From the NCBI RefSeq assembly GCF_003367395.1, contig NZ_CP031417.1, positions 3,224,001-3,288,000 of the forward strand: 64,000 nt of DNA, read 5' to 3'. Under the pieces are notes generated by a model. The model saw nothing but the letters and a program-made list of their open reading frames with translations, was not told where the DNA came from and ran no database searches. Shown piece by piece: positions 45,031-53,799 of this stretch. The stretch comes from Pseudolabrys taiwanensis (GTDB lineage Bacteria; Pseudomonadota; Alphaproteobacteria; Rhizobiales; Xanthobacteraceae). The first letter of the stretch is position 1, and each line of letters opens with the position of its first letter. Both the position numbers and the translations under genes were made by a program.

Positions 45031-45828
45031 TCATGCTGTCGCGAGCCGACGATCGAGTGCCTCGACGAACCGCGCAGCGATGGGATGGTCGGAGCGTGGG
45101 TTCTGGCCGGTGATCAATTCGCGATCGACCACCACGTTCGGCTCGAAGTCGGTGGCGGTTGTTTCAACCCGGCCGCCCGCTGCGTGCAGCGCGGTCGGCA
45201 TATCGAAGTACATCTTGGCGTGCAGGATGTGGTCTTCGACGACCTTCTCCTCGGTCTTTGAGAAGACCGTCATCCGGTAGCCGGCATAAGGCCAATCCTT
45301 CGCCAGGTCGGCCGCCTTGCCGTGATCGCCGGCGATCAGCGCCGCCCGAAACGCGCGGGCTCGAGGCATCGCCGCCGCGATGGCGATCGGGCCGTGGCAG
45401 AGCAAGGCTGTCGGCTTCGCCCGATCGTGGAAGTGGCGGAGAATTTCTCCGACGTCTTCGTTTTGCATCAGGTCCGCGACTGGCGCCTGACCACCGGGGA
45501 AAAACACCCCAAGGTACTGGTCGAGACCTTCATCGATGACCGAACGCAGCGTGCGCACCTGGTTCATCGCGGGATCGTTCGCCCAGAACGCCTTTGCGCG
45601 GTCATAGGCCGCCGCGTCGCCCTCGAAATGCTGGACGGCGTCCGACACCGGGTCGATGTGGGGCTTGGTCCCGTCAGGGGTGGCGAGCACAACTTCATAT
45701 CCGGCGGCGATCACCGCCATCGCCGGAACAACGGTCTCGTTCAGATACTGGCCGGTCGCGCCCCAGCCGCCCTGAACTTCGATCCGGGTGGCATTGGAGC
45801 CGATAAAGAGCACTTTTCCTTTCGACAT
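45031..45828 (-). CDS. DJ-1/PfpI family protein (class I glutamine-amidotransferase-like)
   Basis: A 265-residue DJ-1 superfamily protein of the larger Hsp31/glyoxalase III-like group. The nucleophile-elbow cysteine is in ALLCHGP, preceded by FFPGGQAP. Relatives convert methylglyoxal to lactate or act as chaperones. The start at 45828 gives the conserved KGKVLFIGSN strand and has GGAG upstream. It is the first gene of the unit facing away from the LysR gene at 45955 and shares its 126-bp AT-rich control region. Confidence 0.88.
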   Translation of the reverse strand: MSKGKVLFIGSNATRIEVQGGWGATGQYLNETVVPAMAVIAAGYEVVLATPDGTKPHIDPVSDAVQHFEGDAAAYDRAKAFWANDPAMNQVRTLRSVIDEGLDQYLGVFFPGGQAPVADLMQNEDVGEILRHFHDRAKPTALLCHGPIAIAAAMPRARAFRAALIAGDHGKAADLAKDWPYAGYRMTVFSKTEEKVVEDHILHAKMYFDMPTALHAAGGRVETTATDFEPNVVVDRELITGQNPRSDHPIAARFVEALDRRLATA

Positions 45829-45913
45829 TTGCGATTTCTCCGTGCGGCAGGTCCGTCTCATGTCCTCGTGGACACGCGGAATGTGCTCCCCGCGAAGATA
45901 TTCTAGAAAGGAA

Positions 45914-45934
45914 TTATATTGATTTTAGATATAA
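45914..45934. promoter_or_regulatory. AT-rich dyad in the LysR/DJ-1 divergent promoter
   Basis: TTATAT (45914-45919) and ATATAA (45929-45934) are inverted arms around a 9-base centre. It lies 20 bp before the LysR start in a locally AT-rich stretch, the expected place for autoregulation and for activation of the divergent detoxification genes. Confidence 0.45.
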
Positions 45935-45954
45935 CCATGACAACAACATAAGAC

Positions 45955-46866
45955 ATGCGCTACGACCTCAACCTGCTCCCTATCTTCATCGCCTTGATCG
46001 AGGAGCGGAGCGTGACGCGTGCTGCAGAGCGCATGGGCATCACCCAGCCCGCGCTGTCCAAAGCCTTGTCGCGGCTGCGGGAGATGCTGAAAGACCAACT
46101 GTTTGTCCGCGAGCGCTACGGCCTGCGGCCGACGCCGCTTGCGCTGGCACTTGCCCCCGGCATCGCCGAGGCGTTGGCAAAACTCGACGACGCCGTGCTG
46201 GGCCAGCAGGACTTCGACCCGGCTAAGGCGGAGCGTCTCCTGACGATCGCGTCCAACGGCTACGTCGAGTACGTCCTGACACCGGCGATCGTCGCGCACC
46301 TGCAGGCTGTCGCTCCAGGCGTCAAGCTGCGGCTCACGCCCTACGGCACCGACCTTGCGGAAACCGGCGTCACCTCCGGCACGACCGCCTTGGTTCTCGG
46401 CCGCATCATTGATCCGCCGGACAATCTCGTCGTACAGCACCTGATGGACGAAGGGCTCGCCTGCATCGTGCGCGCAGACCACCCCGATGTCGGCGACGTC
46501 ATCTCACGCGAGCAGTTCGAAGCGCTGAAGCACGTCAACGTCATGCCGCCAGGCCGACTGCGTGCAGGCCTGTTTCAGGCATTGGCCAGGCAGGAGCTGA
46601 AGCGAGACGTCGCGCTCTCGGTCACCAACTTCTTCGCCGTCGGCGAGATGGTCGCGGTCACCGATTACTGCGCGACACTGCCGAAGCTGATCTGCCGGCG
46701 GCTGGCGCACGACCCACGGCTCAAGGTGCTGACGGCGCCGGTCGATCTCGGGACATTCCCGGTCGAGATGGCGTGGCACGTCCGCTATCGCCACGACCCG
46801 GCCCACCGATGGCTGCGGTCGACGATCGCGGAGGTCGTCGCGGACTTGTCCTCCACCGCTGCCTGA
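45955..46866 (+). CDS. LysR family transcriptional regulator
   Basis: A 303-residue LysR regulator with the winged HTH at about residues 5-62 (RSVTRAAERMGITQPALSKAL) and an effector domain at about 88-295. The opening MRYDLNLLPIFIAL is typical of the NodD-like/SyrM-like LysR branch. It is divergent from the DJ-1/ABM/AKR/MFS unit, which it most likely controls in response to a toxic aromatic or carbonyl compound. It converges on the LivF-like gene with 32 bp between the stops. Confidence 0.92.
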   Translation: MRYDLNLLPIFIALIEERSVTRAAERMGITQPALSKALSRLREMLKDQLFVRERYGLRPTPLALALAPGIAEALAKLDDAVLGQQDFDPAKAERLLTIASNGYVEYVLTPAIVAHLQAVAPGVKLRLTPYGTDLAETGVTSGTTALVLGRIIDPPDNLVVQHLMDEGLACIVRADHPDVGDVISREQFEALKHVNVMPPGRLRAGLFQALARQELKRDVALSVTNFFAVGEMVAVTDYCATLPKLICRRLAHDPRLKVLTAPVDLGTFPVEMAWHVRYRHDPAHRWLRSTIAEVVADLSSTAA

Positions 46867-46898
46867 CCTTCGAAACGGACAAGCGGCGCCGGTATCGA

Positions 46899-47606
46899 TC
46901 ACACGCCCAAATAGCGGTGTTGAATATCCGTGGCCGCCGACAGTTCGGCCGACGAGCCCGTCCACACCACGCGGCCGCGCTCGATCATGAAATGCCGATC
47001 GGCGACGCGCATCAACGCGCCGACATTCTTGTCGATCACCAGCACCGAGAGGCCCGTGCCCTTGAGCTTGGCAAGGCAGCGCCAGATCTCCTGACGGATG
47101 ATCGGCGCGAGACCTTCTGTCGCCTCATCGAGAATCAGCAAGCGCGGATTGGTCATCAGCGCCCGGCCGACCGCCAGCATCTGCTGCTCGCCGCCCGAAA
47201 GCTGCCCGCCCATATTGCCTTCGCGCTCGGCGAGCCGCGGAAACAGCTCGTAGATGCGCTGCAACGTCCACTCGCCGCCGTGGCGCGCAGCCGCCGTCGC
47301 GACGAGATTCTCGCGTACGCTGAGATTGGGGAAGATCTGCCGCCCTTCCGGCACCAAGCCGATGCCGTATTGCGCCACGCGATAGGCCGGCATGCCCCGG
47401 ATCTGTCGGCCACCGAAGCGGATCGTGCCGGCGCGGGCCGGCGTCAGGCCCATGATCGAGCGCACGGTCGTGGTCTTGCCCATGCCGTTGCGGCCCATCA
47501 GCGTAACCATCTCGCCTTCGCCGATCGACAGCGAAATGCCGAACAGCACCTGGCTGAGGCCGTAGCAGGTCTCGACACCGTCGAGCGTGAGGACCGGTTC
47601 AGTCAT
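46899..47606 (-). CDS. livF: Branched-chain amino-acid-type ABC transporter ATP-binding protein LivF
   Basis: A 235-residue ATPase with Walker A GRNGMGKTT, signature LSGGEQQ, Walker B LLILDEATEGLAP and a switch region typical of LivF. The start at 47606 overlaps the end of the LivG-like gene by 8 bp. It is the last gene of the transporter set. In this order (H-M-G-F) such systems import branched-chain amino acids, amides, urea or aromatic acids. The accompanying enzymes argue for a non-amino-acid substrate here. Confidence 0.92.
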   Translation of the reverse strand: MTEPVLTLDGVETCYGLSQVLFGISLSIGEGEMVTLMGRNGMGKTTTVRSIMGLTPARAGTIRFGGRQIRGMPAYRVAQYGIGLVPEGRQIFPNLSVRENLVATAAARHGGEWTLQRIYELFPRLAEREGNMGGQLSGGEQQMLAVGRALMTNPRLLILDEATEGLAPIIRQEIWRCLAKLKGTGLSVLVIDKNVGALMRVADRHFMIERGRVVWTGSSAELSAATDIQHRYLGV

Positions 47607-48363
47607 GGACCACGCCCTCCTCGTGATCGCCGAGATAGGCCTCGCGCACCTGCGGGTTATTGCGAATCTCGTCGGGCGTGCCTGTGGCGACGACGCGGCC
47701 ATAGACCAGCACGGAAATGCGGTCGGCCAGCGCGAACACGGCCTCCATGTCGTGCTCCACCAGAAGGATCGTGTACTGCTTCTTGAGCTCACGCAGCATG
47801 GTCACCATGCGTGCGGATTCTTCGGGCCCCAGACCTGCCATCGGTTCGTCGAGCAACATCATGCGCGGCTTGCCGGCAAGCGCCATCGCGAGTTCGAGCT
47901 GGCGATGCTCGCCATGGCTGAGCGCGGCGGCCCTCCGATTGGCACGATCGGCCAAGCCCACGCGCTCCAGCGCGGCGCGCGCGGGGCCGCGCAAGTCGTC
48001 CTGCTTGCGGGCATCGCGCCAGAAGTGGAACGAGTGGCCGGCATGCGCCTGCACCGCGAGCGCAACATTGTCGAGCACGCTCAGGTCCAGGAACAGCGAC
48101 GTGATCTGGAACGAGCGCGCCAGGCCGAGCATGCTGCGCTGATACATCGGCAGATAAGTGATGTCCGTGTCGCCGAAGCGAACGCGGCCGGCGTCCGGCA
48201 TCAGTTGGCCGGTAAGCTGGGCGATCAAAGTCGTCTTACCGGCACCGTTCGGGCCGATCACCGCGTGCAGTTCGCCCTCGGGAATGGTGATGACGACATC
48301 GTCCGTCGCGACGATGCCGCCGAAACGCTTGGCGAGATTCTCGACCTGCAGAAGGGCGGTCAT
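47599..48363 (-). CDS. livG: Branched-chain amino-acid-type ABC transporter ATP-binding protein LivG
   Basis: A 254-residue ATPase with Walker A GPNGAGKTT, a signature reading LSHGEHRQLE (the usual LivG variant), Walker B MMLLDEPMAGLGP, and the LivG-type C-terminal extension (AYLGDHEE). It overlaps the LivM gene by 4 bp and the LivF gene by 8 bp, so the four membrane and ATPase genes form one tightly coupled unit. Confidence 0.93.
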   Translation of the reverse strand: MTALLQVENLAKRFGGIVATDDVVITIPEGELHAVIGPNGAGKTTLIAQLTGQLMPDAGRVRFGDTDITYLPMYQRSMLGLARSFQITSLFLDLSVLDNVALAVQAHAGHSFHFWRDARKQDDLRGPARAALERVGLADRANRRAAALSHGEHRQLELAMALAGKPRMMLLDEPMAGLGPEESARMVTMLRELKKQYTILLVEHDMEAVFALADRISVLVYGRVVATGTPDEIRNNPQVREAYLGDHEEGVVHD

Positions 48364-49364
48364 ACTTGCTCCTTCCGGTCGATGCGCGCGAGCAGGCCAT
48401 CAATACCGCCGCGGGCGAACAGCACGACCAGCAGCAGCACCGGACCGAGGATGATCTGCCAATATTCCGACGGACGAATGCCCGAAGCGATGAAGTAGGG
48501 ATCGATCGTCTTCGCCATCACGAAGGGCAGCGCCTCTTCCAGCGCGAGGAATGCCACCGTGCCGATGACGGGTCCGAACAACGCGCCCATGCCGCCGAGC
48601 ACGACCATGACGATCAGGTCGCCGGACCGGGTCCAGTGCATCACGGCGGGGCTGATGAAATCGGTGTGGTTGGCAAGCAGGACGCCGGCGAGGCCGCACA
48701 TCGTGCCGGCGATGACGAAGCAGACGAGCTTGTAGCGGTAGGTTGGAAAGCCGATGGCGCGCATGCGGACGTCGTTGGAGCGCGCGCCCTGTATCGCCAT
48801 GCCGAAGCGCGAATTGACCAGCCGCCAGACGACAAAGACCGATGCCAGGAGACACACGAGGCAGATGTAATAAAACGTGGCCTTGTTGTTGAGATTGACG
48901 AGATCGGCGAACTGGCTGCGTCGCTGGATGGTCAGGCCGTCATCGGCGCCGTAGCGGCTGAGGCTCACGCCGACGTAATAGATCATTTGCGCGAAGGCGA
49001 GCGTGATCATGATGAAATAGACGCCGCGCGTGCGCAGCGACAGTGCGCCGATCACCAGCGCGAACAGCGCGGAGACGACCAGGGCCAGCGGCCACTGGAT
49101 GAAGCCCGACGGAATGCCTTCGAAGGCGAGTATGCCGACGACATAGCCGCCAATGCCGAGATAGGCGGCATGGCCAAAGCTCACCATGCCGCCGTAACCC
49201 ATGATGAGATTGAGGCTCGTCGCGGCGATCGCGAGGATCACGATGCGCGTCGCCATCGACAGGATGAAGTTGTTGCCGATCACGGCGGCGTAGACCGGCA
49301 CCAGGAGCAGCCCCAGCACCACGATCGCGGCGAGGGCGTTACGCAGCGTCAGAAGCCTCATCAT
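48360..49364 (-). CDS. livM: Branched-chain amino-acid-type ABC transporter permease LivM
   Basis: A 334-residue permease with eight to ten helices. The conserved LNLIMGYGGMVSFGHAAYLG segment and the coupling region GMAIQGARSNDVRMRAIGF are present. I use the ATG at 49364, which overlaps the stop of LivH (ATGA). A longer frame extends through the LivH gene and is rejected. It forms the translocation pore with LivH. Confidence 0.92.
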   Translation of the reverse strand: MMRLLTLRNALAAIVVLGLLLVPVYAAVIGNNFILSMATRIVILAIAATSLNLIMGYGGMVSFGHAAYLGIGGYVVGILAFEGIPSGFIQWPLALVVSALFALVIGALSLRTRGVYFIMITLAFAQMIYYVGVSLSRYGADDGLTIQRRSQFADLVNLNNKATFYYICLVCLLASVFVVWRLVNSRFGMAIQGARSNDVRMRAIGFPTYRYKLVCFVIAGTMCGLAGVLLANHTDFISPAVMHWTRSGDLIVMVVLGGMGALFGPVIGTVAFLALEEALPFVMAKTIDPYFIASGIRPSEYWQIILGPVLLLVVLFARGGIDGLLARIDRKEQV

Positions 49365-50281
49365 CGTTGCCCCGGCGCTGGAAAGAGACCCGCGGGGCGC
49401 ACCACGAGGACAATGGCCATCAGGAGATAGATCAGCATCGAAGACAAAGCCGGCCCGGCCGTCGAGGCCGCGGACGGCGACAACACGAGCTTGAGCAAAT
49501 CCGGGATCACAGCGCGACCGACCGTGTCGATGAGGCCCGCGAAGATCGAGGCGATGAAGGCGCCGCGGATCGAACCGATGCCGCCGATGATGATGACGAC
49601 GAAAGCGAGGATCAGGATGTTCTCGCCCATACCGATCTGCGCCGTGAGAATCGCCGCCTGCACCATGCCGGCGAGACCGGCAAGCGCCGCGCCGACGCCG
49701 AACACGAACGTGTAGAGCAGTTTGATGTTGATGCCGAGGGCGCCGATCATCTCGCGGTTGGACGCGCCGGCGCGGATCAACATGCCGACACGCGTACGCA
49801 TGACCACCAGATAGAGTCCGAAGGCAACAGCCAGCGCAACGATGATGATCGACAGCCGGTACATCGAATACTGCATGCCGGGCAGAAGCTCGATCGACGC
49901 ATTCAACCACGACGGCAGCGTCAGATTCATGCCGCCCGGCCCCCAGACCACGCGCACCAGCTCATTGAAGAACAGGATGAGACCGAACGTGCCGAGCACG
50001 TGATCGAGATGATCGCGGCCGTAAAGCCTGCGCATGGCGATCACCTCCAGCGCCATGCCGAGCAAGAGTGTCGCCAGGATCGCGATGGCAATGCCGCCGA
50101 GATAGCTACCGGTCAGGGCCGTGAAAGTGGCGGCGAAATAGGCGCCCATCATATAGAGCGAGCCGTGCGCCAGATTGACGAGATCCATGATGCCGAAAAC
50201 GAGCGTCAGGCCGGCCGCCAGCAGAAAGAGCAGCAAACCGAACTGCAAGCCGTTCAGACACTGTTCAATAAATAGCGTCAT
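49361..50281 (-). CDS. livH: Branched-chain amino-acid-type ABC transporter permease LivH
   Basis: A 306-residue permease opening FIEQCLNGLQFGLLLFLLAAGLTLVFGIMDLVNLAHG, the LivH family hallmark (quoted here only as the segment near residues 4-40). The coupling loop is ASNREMIGALGIN. GAGGA lies directly against the ATG, an unusually short spacing. It follows the first binding-protein gene by 119 bp and overlaps LivM by 4 bp. Confidence 0.91.
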   Translation of the reverse strand: MTLFIEQCLNGLQFGLLLFLLAAGLTLVFGIMDLVNLAHGSLYMMGAYFAATFTALTGSYLGGIAIAILATLLLGMALEVIAMRRLYGRDHLDHVLGTFGLILFFNELVRVVWGPGGMNLTLPSWLNASIELLPGMQYSMYRLSIIIVALAVAFGLYLVVMRTRVGMLIRAGASNREMIGALGINIKLLYTFVFGVGAALAGLAGMVQAAILTAQIGMGENILILAFVVIIIGGIGSIRGAFIASIFAGLIDTVGRAVIPDLLKLVLSPSAASTAGPALSSMLIYLLMAIVLVVRPAGLFPAPGQR

Positions 50282-50400
50282 TCCTCGAGCCCCTCACCCG
50301 GCGCCTTTCATAAAGCAAAACGGCAGGCGCGCAAATATGCCCCCGCCGTGATGCGTTTTGCCGCGTAGCGGGCGCTAGCCTTGCAAGGGCCGGGCCACGC

Positions 50401-51570
50401 CTACTTCATGGGACATTGGTCGTGGTAGCGGTCCTGGTGGTCCTTGAGGATCGTGGCCGTTGTCTTGATCGTGTAGTTGCCGCCCGCGTCCTTGACCGCT
50501 TCCTGCAGGTAGAAATTCTGGATTGGAAAGTGATTGTTCCCGTACCGGTAGTGCCCGCGCACGGAACTATAGTTCGCCTTCTCCATCGCCGCGCGCATGG
50601 CGTCCTTTTTCGCAAGATCGCCGCCGACAGCAACGACCGCGCTGTCGATCAGGCCAACCGCATCATAGGCCTGCGCCGCATAGAAGGACGGCTCGCGCTT
50701 GTAACGGGCGCGGAAGTCGGCAACGAACCGCTTGTTAGCCTCGTTTGGCAGGTCGACGCCCCAATGCTGCGCCATCGCAACGCCCAGCGCGAGATCCTTC
50801 GCACGCGGCAGCGACAGCGCATCGATGATGAACGCCGTATACAGCGGGATGCGGCCTTGCAGGCCCAGCTGGGCGTATTGCCCTAAAAACTGCAGCCCAG
50901 CCGCCCCCGGATAGAACGCGAACACCGCCTCGGCCTTGGCTGCCCTCGCTTTCGACAGTTCGGCGGAGAAGTCGAGCTGATCCGGCCACTTCGTGTACTC
51001 CTCGCCGACGATCTGACCTTTGAAGTCAGCCTTCAAGCCGGCGATGACGTCCTTTCCCGCGGCATAATTCGGGGCCATAAGAAACGCGCTCTTGATGCCC
51101 TTCTGGTTGAGATATTCACCGATCGCCTGCGGCACCTGGTCGCCTTGCCACGAGGTCGAAAAGAACCAAGGCGAGCAAAGGCTGCCGGCGATCTGCGACG
51201 GCCCTGCATTGGCGCCGACCAGAAAGGTCTTCGCGTTCACGGCCGACGGCAACGATGCGAGCAGCACGTTGGACGCTATGTATCCCGTGAGGATGTCGAC
51301 ATGGGAGGCTTCGAGCAGCTTCTCCGTCTTCTGCTTACCAACTTCGGGCTTGAGCTGGTCGTCCTCGTAGAACATTTCGACCGGACGACCGGCCATCTTG
51401 CGGCCGAGATGATCGAGCCCAAGCTCGAAGGCGTCGCGCATGTCCTGGCCCGCCGCCGCAAGCGGACCGGAGAACGTCGCGACAAAGCCGATCTTGATGC
51501 TCTCCTCGGCTGACGCCGAGGTCGTCGCCAAACACGAGGCGAGCGCGAGACAGGCGATTCCCAGTCGCAT
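50401..51570 (-). CDS. ABC transporter substrate-binding protein (LivK-like), copy 1
   Basis: A 389-residue periplasmic binding protein of the branched-chain amino-acid/amide family. It has a signal peptide (cleavage near ASA-EE, residue 22), the IKIGFVATFSGP strand and the type I two-lobe fold. GGGAGGA precedes the ATG. It is strikingly similar to the binding protein at 53800-54969: the same length, long identical runs such as EEYTKWPDQLDFSAELSKAR, and the same C-terminal CPMK. A conserved Cys in LCSPW could pair with the terminal Cys. It precedes LivH in the transporter unit. Confidence 0.92.
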   Translation of the reverse strand: MRLGIACLALASCLATTSASAEESIKIGFVATFSGPLAAAGQDMRDAFELGLDHLGRKMAGRPVEMFYEDDQLKPEVGKQKTEKLLEASHVDILTGYIASNVLLASLPSAVNAKTFLVGANAGPSQIAGSLCSPWFFSTSWQGDQVPQAIGEYLNQKGIKSAFLMAPNYAAGKDVIAGLKADFKGQIVGEEYTKWPDQLDFSAELSKARAAKAEAVFAFYPGAAGLQFLGQYAQLGLQGRIPLYTAFIIDALSLPRAKDLALGVAMAQHWGVDLPNEANKRFVADFRARYKREPSFYAAQAYDAVGLIDSAVVAVGGDLAKKDAMRAAMEKANYSSVRGHYRYGNNHFPIQNFYLQEAVKDAGGNYTIKTTATILKDHQDRYHDQCPMK

Positions 51571-51653
51571 GGTCTTTCCTCCCTGTTGCCTCCGGCCCCG
51601 GCCGGAGGGTGCAATTCGGGTGTATCATTCACCCGTTCATGCGGACGTTCAGA

Positions 51654-52826
51654 TCATCGCCAAAGCTCACGGCTTGCGATCCGCGCACCTTCGACCAGGT
51701 TTTTGAACTTGGCCCAGACGATGCTGTTGTGAACTTCGAGCGAAGTCGCGAAGCTGGCGAAGCCGCAGTCCGCACCGGCCATGACATTTTCGCGTCCGAC
51801 CACCTTGGCAAAGCGAACGAGACGCTCCGCCACCAGTTCTTCATGCTCGATCAGGTTGGTGCTGTGACTGATGACTCCGGGGATGATCACGGCGCCCTCG
51901 GGCAGCTTGAGCTTATCGCCCCACAATTTCCATTCGTGCTCGTGGCGCGGATTCGCGGCTTCGAAGGAATAGGCGCCAGCCTTTACCTTCAAGACGATAT
52001 CGAGAATGTCCTTGCCTTCCATGTCGTGGAGACGCGGACCCATGTTGATGCTGTAGCAGGTGTGATAGCGGACGCGATCGCGGGGAATATCGCGGAGGGC
52101 GTGATTCAGCGCCTCGACGCAGACATTCGCCCAACGGCGGACTTCTTGGATATCCATCTCGGGATGCAGGACGTAGTAGGTCGCGAGATTGGGGTCGTCG
52201 ACCTGCACGATAAAGCCGGCGTCGACGATCGCCTTGTATTCCTCGCGCATCGCGTTGGCGACCGCCTCGAGATATTCCTCGGTCGTCTTGTAATATTCAT
52301 TCTTGTTCCAATCGACGATGTTGCCGACGGAGATCGACGGGATGAAGGCTTCCTCCACCTTCGCGCCCTGCATCGCGGCCTTCAGATTATCGACGTCTTT
52401 CTTGAGCGCAGCATGGCCGCGATACTTCACGGGCCCGATACAGCTCCAGCGCATGGTGCCGGTTCCGCCGGCCGTACCGGATTGTTTCGCCGCCCACTCG
52501 TAGTAATCGGGGAACGCCTTCGCCTCTCGCGACTGCCCCCAATAGCTCTGGTTGGCGCCGTAACCGCGCCACTCGAAGCCCTCGAGCCGTTCGTTGACGT
52601 AAGGAATGAACCCGACCTTGCCCATCTCCCCATCGGAGATCACGTCGATGCCGGCGTCGGCCTGCTCACGCACACTGTCCTTGACGGCCTGCTTGACGCG
52701 CGTTTCGAATGCGGCCTCGTCGAGCTTGTCGCCGTTCTGCTTGTGCTTCAGAAGCTCGACCAGGTCGCCGGGACGCGGCAGACTTCCAACATGCGTGGTC
52801 AGGATACGGTCTTGGCTGATTTTCAT
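51654..52826 (-). CDS. MetE C-terminal-type zinc methyltransferase (cobalamin-independent methionine synthase II family)
   Basis: A 390-residue TIM barrel equivalent to the catalytic half of MetE, without the N-terminal half. Likely zinc ligands are His255 and Cys257 (YHTCYS) and Cys354 (GADCGF); the opening THVGSLPRP motif is also conserved. The family transfers methyl or other alkyl groups to thiols and includes epoxyalkane:coenzyme M transferases. Placement between a TetR gene and a transporter binding protein suggests a catabolic or thiol-conjugation role rather than methionine synthesis. The start at 52826 is where homologous sequence begins. Confidence 0.85.
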   Translation of the reverse strand: MKISQDRILTTHVGSLPRPGDLVELLKHKQNGDKLDEAAFETRVKQAVKDSVREQADAGIDVISDGEMGKVGFIPYVNERLEGFEWRGYGANQSYWGQSREAKAFPDYYEWAAKQSGTAGGTGTMRWSCIGPVKYRGHAALKKDVDNLKAAMQGAKVEEAFIPSISVGNIVDWNKNEYYKTTEEYLEAVANAMREEYKAIVDAGFIVQVDDPNLATYYVLHPEMDIQEVRRWANVCVEALNHALRDIPRDRVRYHTCYSINMGPRLHDMEGKDILDIVLKVKAGAYSFEAANPRHEHEWKLWGDKLKLPEGAVIIPGVISHSTNLIEHEELVAERLVRFAKVVGRENVMAGADCGFASFATSLEVHNSIVWAKFKNLVEGARIASRELWR

Positions 52827-52855
52827 GACGATCGACACTCGCGTTTGATGATGAC

Positions 52856-53578
52856 TTAGGAGCCACGCCGCAGCGTGATGTTGATGCGGCCGTCGTTCAG
52901 GGCGCCGCGTTTGACCAGTAAGACCCACTCACGCATCAGCTCCTTGTAATGGGCCATGTTGCCCTGCCAGAGGCTGTTGATCGCCATGCCGCGGATCATG
53001 TTGAGCGTGGTGAGCAGGATGAACGACGCCTGCTGCCGCCCGAGGCCGGACTGCTCGAAGACGGGCAGCCAGATGTCGTTCATCGTCTGGCGGAAGTGCC
53101 GCATCAGGCGTTCGATCTGATTCATCAAAGTCGGATCGGTCCGCGCCACGACAAGCACCTCGGTGGCGGCGATGAACGGCCAATCGAAGTAGACGCTCAA
53201 ACAATCATTGATGAAAGCATCGAGCGGATCGCGCTGCGCTTTCTGGCTGGCCGCGATCGCGCGGCCTTTCTCGATGGCGCGATCGTAGATGAACGCCGTA
53301 GCCGCCATGATGAGGTCGGCTTTGGTGCCGTAGTGATGCACCAGGGCGCCGTTGGATAGGCCGGCACGGGTTGCCACTTCTTTGGTGGTGAGACCGTTGT
53401 AACCACGGTCGACGAGGACCTCGAGCGTGGCCTTTAAGAGCTTCTCGCGGGCCTCGGAGGTGCGGCTCGCCTGCGTACGGCGCGGACGTTTGACTGTCGT
53501 CGCGGCGCGCACCGGCTTGATGGCGCCGATCTTGAGGTCGCGGCGCAGCCGCTCGCGGACGCGTGAGGCGCCTCGCAT
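52856..53578 (-). CDS. TetR family transcriptional regulator
   Basis: A 240-residue TetR regulator. An Arg-rich N-terminal extension (about 1-38) precedes the HTH (about 42-88; GYNGLTTKEVATRAGLSNGALVHHYG) and an all-helical effector domain. GGGAG before the ATG at 53578 supports the long form. It is the first gene after the terminator of binding-protein copy 2, and the MetE-like gene follows by 29 bp. It is the natural candidate to control the transporter and the divergent enzyme genes. Confidence 0.92.
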   Translation of the reverse strand: MRGASRVRERLRRDLKIGAIKPVRAATTVKRPRRTQASRTSEAREKLLKATLEVLVDRGYNGLTTKEVATRAGLSNGALVHHYGTKADLIMAATAFIYDRAIEKGRAIAASQKAQRDPLDAFINDCLSVYFDWPFIAATEVLVVARTDPTLMNQIERLMRHFRQTMNDIWLPVFEQSGLGRQQASFILLTTLNMIRGMAINSLWQGNMAHYKELMREWVLLVKRGALNDGRINITLRRGS

Positions 53579-53632
53579 GTCGTTTTCTCCCTGACGCGGC
53601 TGTCTTCGGGACCGCCGTTATCGTTGACGAAA

Positions 53633-53661
53633 AGTTTGTCCGCGTCGCGCCGGAGAGTCAA
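53633..53661 (-). promoter_or_regulatory. Possible promoter of the TetR-MetE-liv unit
   Basis: On the minus strand TTGACT (53656-53661), a 17-bp spacer and CAAACT (53633-53638) lie about 55 bp before the TetR start and downstream of the terminator at 53745-53771, so the TetR gene needs its own promoter here. Confidence 0.35.
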
Positions 53662-53744
53662 GTTACATACCGGCTGCTCTGTTTGTTAATGCGCGGACAC
53701 AGAGCAGCGCGCCTGCCCACTGCGTGCTTCTGCCCACAACGCAA

Positions 53745-53771
53745 AAGGCCCGCGCTTGACGCGCGGGCCTT
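53745..53771 (-). terminator. Rho-independent terminator of binding-protein copy 2
   Basis: The 11-bp stem AAGGCCCGCGC/GCGCGGGCCTT (53745-53755 with 53761-53771) has a 5-base loop and is followed on the minus strand by TTTT. A second small hairpin (TCGCTTCG/CGAAGCGA) lies between it and the stop codon. It separates the binding-protein gene from the TetR gene. Confidence 0.85.
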
Positions 53772-53799
53772 CGCTTCGACCGAAGCGAGCGAGTCGGTG

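Noticed and set aside
48360..49910. LivM with a 180-residue N-terminal extension
   Set aside because: The extension runs antiparallel-free through the LivH coding region in another frame; the ATGA overlap at 49361-49364 gives the normal start.
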